A DNA stretch of 64,000 bases from Muribaculaceae bacterium (GTDB taxonomy: Bacteria; Bacteroidota; Bacteroidia; Bacteroidales; Muribaculaceae). Where the stretch lies: NCBI GenBank assembly GCA_017621845.1, contig JAGASI010000026.1, forward strand, positions 1 through 64,000, given 5' to 3'. This document shows, in pieces, positions 32,567-41,438 of this stretch. Within the stretch, counting starts at the first letter, position 1. Each line of letters begins with the position of its first letter. Position numbers and translations under genes: made by a program. The notes below the pieces were generated by a model. The model did not search any database, was not told where the DNA came from, and saw only the letters and a program-made list of their open reading frames with translations.

Positions 32567-34770
32567 CCGATGAATCGAAGTCGAAGGACGAGCGCAAGGC
32601 CGCCGCAGAGCGGCTGCAGGCTCTCTATCCCGACTATTTCAAGAACCTTACCGCCGAGCAGATTCTTGTAGGTCAGGCTAAGACAGCCTACGACCAACTG
32701 CGCGACTCCATCATTGAAGTGGCCCGCGCACGTGCCGCCGCCGCCAAAATCGAGGAGAACGAGAAGGAACTTCTCACCCTCGAACAACAGGCGCCGGGCC
32801 TGAGGGCGACACGCGACCGCGACAAGGTGGCATACGATGCCGCCGTAGCCGACTGGGAACGTGCGAGGGAGATGGAGAGCAACCAATCCTATACCAACTC
32901 CACCGATGCTGCGGCGGGTCAGGCCGTCAATGTCGCTCCTTACGCCCGTAAGGTGGCTTCCACCGGCGAGACCTACAACGCTTCGGAAACGGCTTATCAG
33001 GCCAATCAGACTAAACAGCGGCAGCTCAGGGAGGCCAACGAGTTCCTGCGCGACAAATACAAGGTATCGGCAGACGCGCTCATGGAACCGCAGAATCCGA
33101 ATGTCCCGACCGTCTACACCCCGACCGGGGGCAGTGGCGGCAGCGGCGGCTCCGGCGCATCTACCGACAAGTTCGCCGCCGAGAAGGACTGGCGCGAACA
33201 ACAGGAGGCTGTCGCACGTATCAGCTACGCCACCGGCGAATCTGACTATCTCGCATACACGAAGCGTATGGACGAGATAGCCGTTGAGTTCTATGAGAAG
33301 CAGTTGCTCCACACAGACCTCACGGAAACGGAGCGTCTGAAAATCACCGCCGAGTGGCGCGAGGCGCAGAAGAAACAGGCCGAGGATGCGACAGCGGAGA
33401 GCGTCGAGGCAGAGAATAAACGCTACAATACCGAACTGGCTCAGTTGAAGCAGTTCTACATCGACGGCTCTATCTCCAAAGAGACATACGACCTCAAAAT
33501 AGAGGAGGCGGAGATTGAACACCAGCGCAAGCTCGTGGCCGCCACCGCCGAGGGCAGCAAGGAGCGACTGGAGGCCGAGCGGCAGTTGCAGTCCCTTCTG
33601 ATCGCGCAGATGCAGCGCAAACAGCAGGAGACCGAACGCCTCGAAGCGAAGTATGCGGCAATGAAAAAGGATTACTTCGGCGACAATCCGCAGGAGGCTC
33701 AGGCTAAGTATGACGCCGACCTCGCTCTCCTTCAGGTGGTCTACGACCGCGAGATTGCCGCCGCAGGTGATAATGCCGCTGAAAGGCTCCGCATCGAGGA
33801 GGCTTTCGAGAAAGCCAAGCTCGCCCTGAAAAAGAAGTACGGCCTTCTCGCCGAGGAGGACACGCGCAACGCTATGGAGCGTGGCATCGCCGACTCCGTG
33901 GAGTGGCTTAACTCCGACGGAGGCAAGGCCATCACCGGCTCGCTCGAAACGCTCACTTCGGGGATGTCGGCTGTGTTCTCGCAGCTCTCGTCGATGATAC
34001 AGGCCGAACTGGAGATACAGACAGCGTCAATCAACAAACGCTATGACGCTGAAATCAGCCGTGCCGAGGGAAACACCTACAAGGTGAAGAAGCTCGAACG
34101 CGACAAGGAGAAGGAGATTGCCAAAGCCAAGAAGGAGGCCAACCGCAAGATGTTCGCCATGCAGGTGATACAGGCCGTGGCGCAGACCGCGACCAACGCC
34201 CTTAACGCCTACGGCTCGGCTGCCGCCGTGCCCGTCGTCGGTTATATCCTGGCGCCTATCGCGGCGGCTATGGCCGTGGCCGCTGGTGCCATCCAAATCG
34301 CCGCCATCAAGAAGCAGCAACAGGCTTCCGAGGCCCAGGGCTATCAGTCCGGCGGCTTCACTCCGCAGGGCAGGGCTGACGAAGTGGCCGGTGTCGTTCA
34401 CAAAGGGGAATGGGTCGCTTCGCAGCGACTTGTCAATAATCCCCGAACCCGCCCGCTGTTGGAGGCGCTGGACTATGCGCAGCGAACCAACACTATCGGC
34501 TCCATCACTTCCGCCGATGTGTCGCGCACGATTACTGCTCCCGCAGTACTGGCCGCACAGCCTCAGGCCCCAACCATCGTGAACAACACCTATAATTCCA
34601 CTCCGTCAGCCGACAACTCCGAATTGACTTCGACAATCCGGCAGTTGAAAGACCGTCTGAACGAGCCATTTGTAACCGTGAACACCGTTACCGGCGATCA
34701 CGGCATCCAACAGGCACAGGACGAATACGACCGACTCATGAAGAATAAATCCCCCAAATCAAGGAAATAA
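32524..34770 (+). pseudogene. Phage tail tape-measure protein, 5' end missing
   Basis: About 740 residues. The recognisable sequence begins at DALYKAATDESKSKDER (from 32545) without its own start. It has long alpha-helical and coiled-coil segments, a Gly/Ser linker near residue 202, a hydrophobic stretch around 565-595 and the C-terminal GGFTPQG then AGVVHKGEW motif typical of Bacteroidales tape-measure proteins. A tape measure sets tail length and is usually far longer, so much of the N-terminus is lost. It belongs to a long-tailed phage, unlike the podovirus-type portal to the left, and abuts the truncated terminase. The ORF opens 21 nt earlier but those codons are terminase DNA. Confidence 0.7.
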
Positions 34771-36587
34771 TGCAGATATACGTCAACAACAAACTGGCCG
34801 CACTCAAAAAGGGTACTTCCTTTGAGTACGTTTCCGAGAATCGCCTGTTTTCAGGCAGTGACGGCTACACCCTCACTATCACATTCCCATTGAAGGGCTG
34901 TCCCGAAAACATCGCTATCTTCGGCCATATCAACCGGGCAGATGTAGCCGCAAAGAAAGTTATCTTCGACTGCGAGATACGCGACAAGGGCTTCTACAAG
35001 TTCGGCTCTATCACCATCACCGAAATCTCCGAAGCCGAGGTCAAGACGCAGTTCCTCGAAGGACGCTCAGAACAGAACTTTGACAAGACCTTCGACAAGG
35101 TCTATATCAATGAACTTGACCTCGGCGCTCCGGCTACCACCTACAAATCCGGCATCACTCCGGCCAATGCCTGGTACCCCGAATATTCGGGGTGCAAGTA
35201 TGTTGCCCTGCCGTGGGTCAACGACTATTCGGGAAACATACAGAACAAGGCTGAGCATATTGTCGATGACGCCGTGCAGAACAGGTCGCATTACGAGTGG
35301 AGCGAGGACACCACCGGCTTGTCGTGGCAGCCGTATCTTCTTTACATCACAAAGAAGATATGCGAGGCCGTCGGCTATACCCCCGACTTCTCCAAGTGGG
35401 AGGAAGTGGAGGAATACAGGTATCTCCTTATCTGCAACACACTCCCTCATGCGTGGTATATGCCCGCTTTTGCCAACGCTCTGCCGCATTGGACGGTAGA
35501 GGAATATTTTGAGAAACTTGAATTGTTCCTCGGCGGTGAGTTCGACTTCGACCACCGGGGCAAGCGCATCACGTTTGCCTTCACTCAGGCGACTTTGGCC
35601 GCGAAGCGTCCCGTCTGCCTTGAAGACGTGGTCGAGGAACACTCCACCGAGGTAAAGGTCGATGATGACCGTTGCGAGTATCTGGAATCGAAGAATCTTG
35701 TCTACAAGGACTGCGACCATGAAATGTGGAAGTTCTACTCCTGCGACTGGTTCATCAAGGGCTGGCAAAATAGAGTGGTTCGCTACGACTCAATGCGAGA
35801 ACTGTTGGCTGCCAATCAGGGTTACAGAACGTGGAACGGTCAGCACCACCGCGACAACCGCATAGACAAGCTGCTCTATGCCGCCGACTGCGACGCTTAC
35901 TTCGTTATCCGTCCTGTCAGCCGTCAGCAGGTAGTGGAATGGAGGGGCAAGATTATCTATGTCTATTATCTTTACAAGTGCCGTCTGCAGCCGGTCAATC
36001 TCTTTGGCGGGCGTATCGTCAGCGAGGACGAGGATGCCGAGCAGGTGGAGATTGAATTTGTTCCGGCATGGGTGGACGATACCGAGGAAAAATACGGTCG
36101 TGTGCTTTTCCTTTCCTTCTCCGGCTACGATGAAGACACCAACACCACGAGCGAGAACGACAACGACCATCCGTTTCAGAAGACTCATACCGTCTCGTCG
36201 CTTGAAGCCGGGGAGAAGGAGAAGAAATCGGAATACTACGACCGCATCTATATCGGCTGGTACGATGGCTCAAACTACTATCAGGGAAGCCACCTGCCTT
36301 ACCCCAATGTTGAGAACATCGTTATCGCCGATGACTGGAGCAATTTCAGCTACGCACATTTCTCCCTGCGCATCAACGACCGGCAGATAAGGAGGGGGCA
36401 GATTATCCACAACATCGAGCCGAAAATGAAAACGACCTTTAAGTTTATCGCCGACAACATCCCCGATGTACGCTCTGTTTTCCTCATCCGAGGCAAACGC
36501 TATGTCTGCGAAAAACTAACTGCGACATTCACGGAGAACGGAATGTCGCAGCTAATCAAGGGCGTTTTCTACCCGATAAAGAATTAA
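34770..36587 (+). CDS. Phage tail protein, 605 aa, downstream of the tape measure
   Basis: A 605-residue protein whose ATG overlaps the tape-measure stop by one base (TAATG), implying translational coupling. The sequence starts with a beta-rich region (MQIYVNNKLAALKKGTSFEY, then YTLTITFPLKGC). It resembles the Bacteroidales phage proteins encoded right after tape-measure genes, probably a distal tail or baseplate component. No catalytic motif was seen. It is complete and followed by a strong terminator, so it marks the end of the surviving tail operon. The precise tail role is inferred from gene order. Confidence 0.55.
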   Translation: MQIYVNNKLAALKKGTSFEYVSENRLFSGSDGYTLTITFPLKGCPENIAIFGHINRADVAAKKVIFDCEIRDKGFYKFGSITITEISEAEVKTQFLEGRSEQNFDKTFDKVYINELDLGAPATTYKSGITPANAWYPEYSGCKYVALPWVNDYSGNIQNKAEHIVDDAVQNRSHYEWSEDTTGLSWQPYLLYITKKICEAVGYTPDFSKWEEVEEYRYLLICNTLPHAWYMPAFANALPHWTVEEYFEKLELFLGGEFDFDHRGKRITFAFTQATLAAKRPVCLEDVVEEHSTEVKVDDDRCEYLESKNLVYKDCDHEMWKFYSCDWFIKGWQNRVVRYDSMRELLAANQGYRTWNGQHHRDNRIDKLLYAADCDAYFVIRPVSRQQVVEWRGKIIYVYYLYKCRLQPVNLFGGRIVSEDEDAEQVEIEFVPAWVDDTEEKYGRVLFLSFSGYDEDTNTTSENDNDHPFQKTHTVSSLEAGEKEKKSEYYDRIYIGWYDGSNYYQGSHLPYPNVENIVIADDWSNFSYAHFSLRINDRQIRRGQIIHNIEPKMKTTFKFIADNIPDVRSVFLIRGKRYVCEKLTATFTENGMSQLIKGVFYPIKN

Positions 36588-36610
36588 GAATACAACACCG
36601 GGTAACAAGA

Positions 36611-36641
36611 AAAGAGGTCATTTCGGCCTCTTTCTCTTTTT
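36611..36641 (+). terminator. Terminator of the tail operon
   Basis: AAAGAGG (36611-36617) pairs with CCTCTTT (36627-36633), followed by CTCTTTTTG. It lies 23 nt after the tail gene. The rest of the stretch to 36824 is AT-rich and shows nothing else that I could identify. Confidence 0.7.
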
Positions 36642-36824
36642 GTTGTTTTTATTGGTTCTAAATTGGTTCTTAATTTTCTATTATTACATTGTACTCTCTG
36701 TATATCAATAGGGTAACGAATATATTTATAATCTCGAGATAGATGTTTGATGCTATGTTTGATAGAGATTTACTCTGTGTTTGATATAAAAATCAACATG
36801 TAAATCATTAATAACAAGTTAAAT

Positions 36825-37202
36825 ATGGCAACATTCAAAGCCTGTGTCAGAACACCGAGGAATGATGGTCTTTACTCAGTGTTCATCAGAGTCACACATA
36901 ACAGGGTGGCAAGATACATTGCCACAAACAAGACCATTGACATTTCATTTTCCAAATATGCCATGAGATATGTATTCAGTATGGCTGATGATTGGGGGAT
37001 GAAAAGGAACTCCAATAACTATAAATGGGCTTTGATGTCTCTTGAAAAGTTTTTGGAGAAGAAGAATGTAATGTTCTCTGACCTTACCACTACCACAATA
37101 CAAAACTGGATTAATTCATTATCCAAGACAAGTGGAGCAAGAAGACATAGCGCAGCTGTTTGTCTCCGAATTTGTTGTCTGTCGCGTTCATTCCCGAGTT
37201 GA
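36825..37202 (+). pseudogene. Decayed tyrosine recombinase (N-terminal fragment with internal deletion)
   Basis: The 125-residue reading frame starts like the full integrase at 3604; the first 15 nt are identical. It loses about 60 residues after NKTID, where the arm-binding segment joins in frame to the core-binding domain (ISFSKYAMRY, then NSNNYKWALMSLEKF). After SLSKTSGARRHSAA the sequence no longer follows an integrase, and the whole catalytic domain is absent. It is therefore non-functional. It may mark the original integration end of the tail-bearing prophage. Confidence 0.75.
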
Positions 37203-37512
37203 CGGTTAGTAGTGATACGAAAAAAGCGTGGAATGATGTTCTTGTTTATCTTCAAGGAGGCATCGCCAAAAGCCTAACACAGAATAAACAGTCCACTTCC
37301 ACGTCTAATCGGATATCGATACCCCTTGTCGGGGAGTGGATATGCGATAAGCATGAGCGTTTTATTGACTGCTCTCTCCTTCTGTGTTTTGAAATTGGCG
37401 ATTTCCTTGAAAAGGATAAAGCAAAAAACGCTTTTTGATATGTCTGCCCACTTCCGTGAGCATTGCAAAATTAGCAATCCTCGTTAAATCCTCCAAACTT
37501 TTAACGATAATA
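37203..37512. other. No recognised gene between integrase remnant and toxin-antitoxin promoter
   Basis: AT-rich sequence with only short frames on either strand. A 92-codon plus-strand frame (37160-37438) overlaps the integrase remnant and has no recognisable motif. I see no attachment-site duplication or tRNA here. Confidence 0.4.
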
Positions 37513-37544
37513 TTTGTTTGTGAAATAAAAAGCATATAACTTTG
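37513..37544 (+). promoter_or_regulatory. Bacteroidetes-type promoter of the toxin-antitoxin pair
   Basis: TTTG at 37513-37516, a 20-nt spacer and TAACTTTG at 37537-37544 match the Bacteroidetes consensus. The antitoxin ATG follows 20 nt downstream, giving a very short leader. Confidence 0.65.
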
Positions 37545-37563
37545 CAATATTAATGATAGCACT

Positions 37564-37818
37564 ATGGAAGTAGCAATAAAAAGAAAATCGGCAATGTTCC
37601 GGTTGCGTACCGAATTATTGGAACGTCTTAAACAATTGGCAGCGAGAGATAACCGTAGCCTCAACAACTATGTTGAAACCATTCTTATGGATGTGGCCTA
37701 CAATACGCCCAATGCAACAACGGTCGCTGCGATAAAAGAAGCACAAGATGAGTCTACTCTCTCCACTGTTAATATGGATAGTTATGATTCGTTCCTTAGT
37801 TCTTTAGGCGTTAAATGA
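37564..37818 (+). CDS. Antitoxin, RelB/DinJ-like
   Basis: An 84-residue protein. The first 45 residues look like a ribbon-helix-helix DNA-binding domain (MFRLRTELLERLKQLAARDN, then SLNNYVETIL). The acidic tail would wrap and neutralise the toxin. Its stop overlaps the toxin start by 4 nt (ATGA), the classic coupled order of antitoxin then toxin. The antitoxin probably represses its own promoter just upstream. The start at 37564 gives the best-spaced leader after the predicted promoter. Confidence 0.75.
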   Translation: MEVAIKRKSAMFRLRTELLERLKQLAARDNRSLNNYVETILMDVAYNTPNATTVAAIKEAQDESTLSTVNMDSYDSFLSSLGVK

Positions 37819-38090
37819 AAGAGATAAAAAGTGGCAGGCAGTTCAAGAAGGACTTGAAGCGCTATGCCAACCAGCCGAAGAAGCTAAGAGAGCTTTATGA
37901 GTTTGTAGATAATTATCTTAAAACAGGTGCGGAAATTCCTCCCGAATATCATGCGCACATGTTGACTGGCGATTATGCCGGACACATGGAGTGCCATATT
38001 CAAGGTGACTATCTATTGATTTGGATAGATGAAGCTTTAGATGTAGTGAAGCTAATTCGATTAGGTAGTCATTCCGAATTGTTCGGATAA
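37815..38090 (+). CDS. YafQ-family mRNA interferase toxin
   Basis: A 91-residue RelE/ParE-superfamily toxin that would cleave mRNA on the ribosome. Features match YafQ: a basic N-terminus (SGRQFKKDLKRY), a His-containing segment (YHAHMLTGDYAGHMECHI), then GDYLLIW, and the C-terminal GSHSELF whose His and Phe correspond to catalytic residues in YafQ. The order and 4-nt overlap with the antitoxin support a functional pair. It sits between decayed phage sequence and host genes, where it could stabilise the region. Confidence 0.8.
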   Translation: MKEIKSGRQFKKDLKRYANQPKKLRELYEFVDNYLKTGAEIPPEYHAHMLTGDYAGHMECHIQGDYLLIWIDEALDVVKLIRLGSHSELFG

Positions 38091-38342
38091 TATTAGCATA
38101 TAAGATTTGATTCCCGGTAGCCCCTGACACCGTCAAGCTATCGGGTTTAGTTTTTCAAAAGAAATATCCTGACGATTTCGGGTCAGCGGACAGGGACGGT
38201 CAGTGATACCCTCGGCGCGGAATATGGACTCCCAATATTTCGCGCTTATCTCAATCTGATACTTCGTGAGAAACAGTCGCGGTAGGGGAATTTTTGGCTC
38301 GGTCGAGCCTCGCCCTGCTTCGCGGTCGCAGCCTTACGCTAC

Positions 38343-38389
38343 AAAATTTCCGTATCGAGAGACCTTCGGCCTCTCGATACGGAAATTTT
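38343..38389. repeat. 19-bp perfect hairpin repeat (REP-like)
   Basis: The arms at 38343-38361 and 38371-38389 are perfect 19-bp complements (core CCGTATCGAGAG) with a 9-nt loop. A smaller palindrome (GGCTCGGTCGAGCC) lies about 50 bp upstream. The surrounding stretch from 38091 to 38543 has no recognised gene. The two mirrored frames on opposite strands here share FPYRE and GLSIRKF simply because the DNA is palindromic. A dispersed REP/BIME-like element is likely. Confidence 0.6.
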
Positions 38390-38543
38390 TCTGCTCCGAT
38401 GTAGAGGGTGTCGACCACGAAGTAGCTTCGACCGGATGGGAGAAAAGGCGTCGGTGCCGGGGGTGCGGTGTTCGAGGAGGTCTTCTTCGGTTTAAGCCTA
38501 TTTTCTACTGAATTAGTGGCCATATACTGTCGCGGAAAGACAT

Positions 38544-38840
38544 TTAATAATATCGATGGTCTTCAGGTATAATCAGCCAGAGCATAAAATATACGGGGAA
38601 ACCAATTCCCGAAATAATCCATATAAATCTTACTATTAATGGATCGATATTAAGTTGCTCCGCTATACCTCCACAAACCCCGGCAACGACACGGTTTTTA
38701 CAGGAGCGATATAGACCTCTCCCTGACCTATTCGCATTTGATGAAATTTTTCTGATAAAACTAATTATAGTCCATATAATAGCTATCATTATGATAATCA
38801 TAATGATGCCGGATAGTCGTGTCCATAAGTGATAAGTCAT
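38544..38840 (-). CDS. PspC-domain membrane protein
   Basis: A 98-residue protein. An N-terminal membrane helix (residues 7-28) is followed by a basic segment and a PspC domain (SCKNRVVAGVCGGIAEQLNID) with a second membrane helix (WIISGIGFPVYFMLWLIIP). PspC-type proteins respond to envelope stress, in proteobacteria as part of the phage-shock system; the role in Bacteroidetes is less defined. It is a single gene leftward of oxyR and appears to be the first host gene next to the phage region. Confidence 0.8.
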   Translation of the reverse strand: MTYHLWTRLSGIIMIIIMIAIIWTIISFIRKISSNANRSGRGLYRSCKNRVVAGVCGGIAEQLNIDPLIVRFIWIISGIGFPVYFMLWLIIPEDHRYY

Positions 38841-38995
38841 TGCCTGTAATGCTATTATTTCGTAAATGGAATATATATGTAAAGTTATATATTTTCGGCG
38901 GAATATCGAAGAAATACTTCAAGACCGTTACTGCATAAGATATATCACCTCAGTGGCTCATCCGCCACTATTTCTTGCCACAATCTTCTGATTTG

Positions 38996-39922
38996 TCACA
39001 ATTTAACTCCATTGGACAAAATATTTGGTTCAATCATTTTCTTTGGCACCACCGATATAATGATTGATATAATCGAGTTGAGAATTGACTGGCGCACATA
39101 GTCTTCTTTAATGTATATTGACACCTTGCGCATCGACTTATTGCTACCCTCCAATGGCCGTACATTTTCCCGTTGTTCTTCTGACAAGAGTGGCAAGTGC
39201 ATCTCGGGTATTATAGTAAAGCCACCATTTGCATCGACGACCCTTATAAGAGTTTCTATACTGCCGGCCTCATACATGTGATAGCCCTTTTCACGTGTGC
39301 GACAAAAGCTGAAAGCACTATCACGCAAGCATTGAGCCTCACGCATTACCCACATCTTTTCGTGTTCCAGGTTTTCAGGCTTGAAAACAGGTAATTTTCT
39401 CCAACATTCTTGGGATATATAAACCCAAAAGGCTTCGGTGTATAGTGGAATTTCCAGAATTCCGGCCCGTCTATAATCGCTCAGGGCGATGCCCACATCC
39501 AATTGTCCACGAGAAAGAGAGTCAAACATGGATTCGGCTTTCTGTTCTTCAATTTTTAACGTGACTTGTGGAAAGGCGGCTCTATAGTTGCGTATAAACT
39601 CGGGTAAAAGATAAGGTGCGATAGTAGGGCCGATTGAGATGTTCAATGAGCCTGTTACCTGCCCTCTACTTTCTTTAATCAATTCTGTTATCCGCTCGAT
39701 TTCTGCACATACCCGCTCGGCCTGGCCTATAATCAACTCGCCAAGCCCGGTAGGTGTCACGCTTTTATTACTTCGGTCAAAAATGCGCACGTCTATCTCA
39801 TTTTCGAGTTTTTGCAACATTGCGCTAAGGGTCGGTTGGGAGATGTCGAGCTTTTCAGCAGCCCGGGCAAAACTGCGGTAACGATTGATTTCTACGATAT
39901 ATTTTAATTGTTGGAGTGTCAT
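38996..39922 (-). CDS. oxyR: OxyR-type hydrogen-peroxide regulator
   Basis: A 308-residue LysR-family regulator beginning at ATG 39922 (MTLQQLKYIVEINRY). The open frame extends upstream but the family start is here, and 308 residues is close to the roughly 305 usual for OxyR. An N-terminal helix-turn-helix (ARAAEKLDISQPTLSAML) is followed by a sensor domain. The redox signature QCLRDSAFSFC holds two cysteines spaced like the disulfide-forming pair of OxyR. A minus-strand -7 element (TATCTTTG, 39950-39943) lies just upstream. It is divergent from an iron-sulfur protein and thioredoxin operon, which it probably regulates. Confidence 0.88.
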   Translation of the reverse strand: MTLQQLKYIVEINRYRSFARAAEKLDISQPTLSAMLQKLENEIDVRIFDRSNKSVTPTGLGELIIGQAERVCAEIERITELIKESRGQVTGSLNISIGPTIAPYLLPEFIRNYRAAFPQVTLKIEEQKAESMFDSLSRGQLDVGIALSDYRRAGILEIPLYTEAFWVYISQECWRKLPVFKPENLEHEKMWVMREAQCLRDSAFSFCRTREKGYHMYEAGSIETLIRVVDANGGFTIIPEMHLPLLSEEQRENVRPLEGSNKSMRKVSIYIKEDYVRQSILNSIISIIISVVPKKMIEPNILSNGVKL

Positions 39923-39960
39923 GGCATAGATATTTATCAATGCAAAGATAAATAATATTA

Positions 39961-39992
39961 TTTGTTTGTCTATTATTGTCACTGTAATTTTG
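39961..39992 (+). promoter_or_regulatory. Promoter of the iron-sulfur protein/thioredoxin operon
   Basis: TTTG at 39961-39964, a 20-nt spacer and TAATTTTG at 39985-39992 match the Bacteroidetes consensus. It lies between divergent oxyR and the operon, so an OxyR site is expected here, though I could not define its half-sites. Confidence 0.6.
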
Positions 39993-40016
39993 TATATAAA
40001 ATAATACCTCTTGATT

Positions 40017-40706
40017 ATGGCATCCACAAAAAAACAATTTCACCGTTACCTACCCACCAAGGGCTATGCCCTTTATTGGATTCTCTTTGCATACATCGTT
40101 GCCGGCTTCTTCATCCCGGTTATAGGATGGCTTGCAATTATATGTATGATTGCGCCGGTAGCATTTGCATTTAAGCGCGGCCGGTGGTGGTGTGGCAATG
40201 CTTGCCCTCGTGGCAGTATGTATGACCGCTTATTGGCAAAATACTCGCCTCATAAACCGATACCGGCTTTTGTGCGGACCAAGGCTTTCCGTTCGTTTAT
40301 GGTATTGTTTATCTTCACCATGTTCGGTGTTCAGATGTATTTTGCCTGGGGCGATTGGGGCGCAATGGGAATGGTGTTCTGGAAAATTATTGTTATCACT
40401 ACAATCGTCGGCATAACGCTCTCATTCATATATGCACCACGTACATGGTGCTCGATGTGCCCGATGGGAACACTTTCTTCATGGGCGTCTCCTAAAAAAG
40501 CACCGTTGCCTGCCGGCTTCTCAAATATCCAGGTCGCTGAGACTTGCCAAATGAAATGTAAGAGCTGTGCCCGTGTTTGTCCTATGCAAATTACCCCTTA
40601 TGATGCCCGTGGCTTAGAAGACGGTTATCTCCACCCCGATTGTATCAAATGTGGCAAGTGTACTGTCGCCTGTCCAATCAAAATCATGGAACTTAAACGA
40701 AAATAA
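40017..40706 (+). CDS. NapH/CcoG-like membrane 4Fe-4S protein
   Basis: A 229-residue inner-membrane electron-transfer protein from ATG 40017; a TTG two codons upstream is less likely. There are several membrane helices in residues 18-150. Two CxxxCP/CxxCP motifs (CGNACP and CSMCP) flank the helices, as in NapH/NosR/CcoG proteins. Two ferredoxin-like clusters follow at the C-terminus (CKSCARVCP and CIKCGKCTVACP). It would pass electrons across or along the membrane. It is directly followed by a thioredoxin gene 9 nt downstream and divergent from oxyR, so a role in redox repair is plausible. The electron donor and acceptor are unknown. Confidence 0.8.
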   Translation: MASTKKQFHRYLPTKGYALYWILFAYIVAGFFIPVIGWLAIICMIAPVAFAFKRGRWWCGNACPRGSMYDRLLAKYSPHKPIPAFVRTKAFRSFMVLFIFTMFGVQMYFAWGDWGAMGMVFWKIIVITTIVGITLSFIYAPRTWCSMCPMGTLSSWASPKKAPLPAGFSNIQVAETCQMKCKSCARVCPMQITPYDARGLEDGYLHPDCIKCGKCTVACPIKIMELKRK

Positions 40707-40715
40707 ACTTATAAC

Positions 40716-41039
40716 ATGGAAAATATTCAACTTTATCTCGATAACCTCAAGGGTTATGACTATACCGGCAAGATGCCCGTAGTAATTGACTTTTATGCAA
40801 CATGGTGCGGTCCATGCATGTCCTTGGCCCCCAATATTGAACGTTTGGCCAAAGAATATGATGGTCGTATCAAAGTGCTAAAAGTAGATGTTGATAAAAA
40901 CCCATCGCTCGCCCAGGCAGCTCACGTCATGTCAATTCCCACTATTTTCTTCATTGATATTGATGGCAATATCACTCGCTCATTAGGCAATATGCCTTAT
41001 GCACAACTCGTCAACAATGTAGAGGAGCTACTGAAATAG
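40716..41039 (+). CDS. Thioredoxin
   Basis: A 107-residue thioredoxin with the WCGPC active site (DFYATWCGPCMSLAP) and the conserved cis-proline segment (SIPTIFF). It reduces protein disulfides in the cytoplasm; no signal peptide is seen. It lies 9 nt after the NapH-like iron-sulfur protein and shares its promoter, which faces oxyR. Bacteroidales usually carry several thioredoxins; this one looks like an oxidative-stress copy. Confidence 0.9.
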   Translation: MENIQLYLDNLKGYDYTGKMPVVIDFYATWCGPCMSLAPNIERLAKEYDGRIKVLKVDVDKNPSLAQAAHVMSIPTIFFIDIDGNITRSLGNMPYAQLVNNVEELLK

Positions 41040-41068
41040 GGCAAACTCCGAGTCTTGTTTCTTGTCAT

Positions 41069-41111
41069 ACCGGCGGTTGATTGTGGCTTTGTACCACAAT
41101 CAACCGCCGGT
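41069..41111 (+). terminator. Hairpin terminator after thioredoxin
   Basis: An 18-bp perfect stem (41069-41086 with 41094-41111, core GGCGGTTGATTGTGG) and a 7-nt loop, followed by TTATATATAT. It lies 30 nt after the thioredoxin stop. The remaining stretch to 41438 is AT-rich leader DNA in which I found no further gene or clear promoter. Confidence 0.6.
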
Positions 41112-41438
41112 TATATATATAATAGTTCAGAGACTGTCCACAGGCCCAATAGAGATGTTACCAATTCGTCCTGCTTAGAACTGTATAGGTTAGAAGTCAG
41201 AGTGACGAGTCACGAGAATATGAGGATTGGTTCAACCGGGGTAGCCTGTTTTGAAGCCTGTAAATTTTTTATGTGTATTATACGAGGATTTTAGATAAAA
41301 AACACTAAATTTGTCGGATATTTTGCATAGTTATTAATTTGGATTAATGGTATCTGATACTAATATCCTCGGTCATAACACCAACAATTAAAGAATTATA
41401 TATTACTACAATTCATAATTAAACCAATAATTAAACCA

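Noticed and set aside
32566..36587. Clean insertion of the podovirus-like element into a tape-measure gene
   Set aside because: The left flank holds primase and repressor genes rather than the missing tape-measure N-terminus, so a simple insertion does not explain the junction.
37160..37438. 92-codon frame after the integrase remnant
   Set aside because: No motif or family resemblance, and it overlaps decayed integrase sequence.
38251..38523. Paired frames on both strands sharing FPYRE and GLSIRKF
   Set aside because: The similarity results from the DNA palindrome, not from homologous genes.
1..38543. Retron or diversity-generating retroelement
   Set aside because: No reverse transcriptase frame or template/variable repeat pair was seen.
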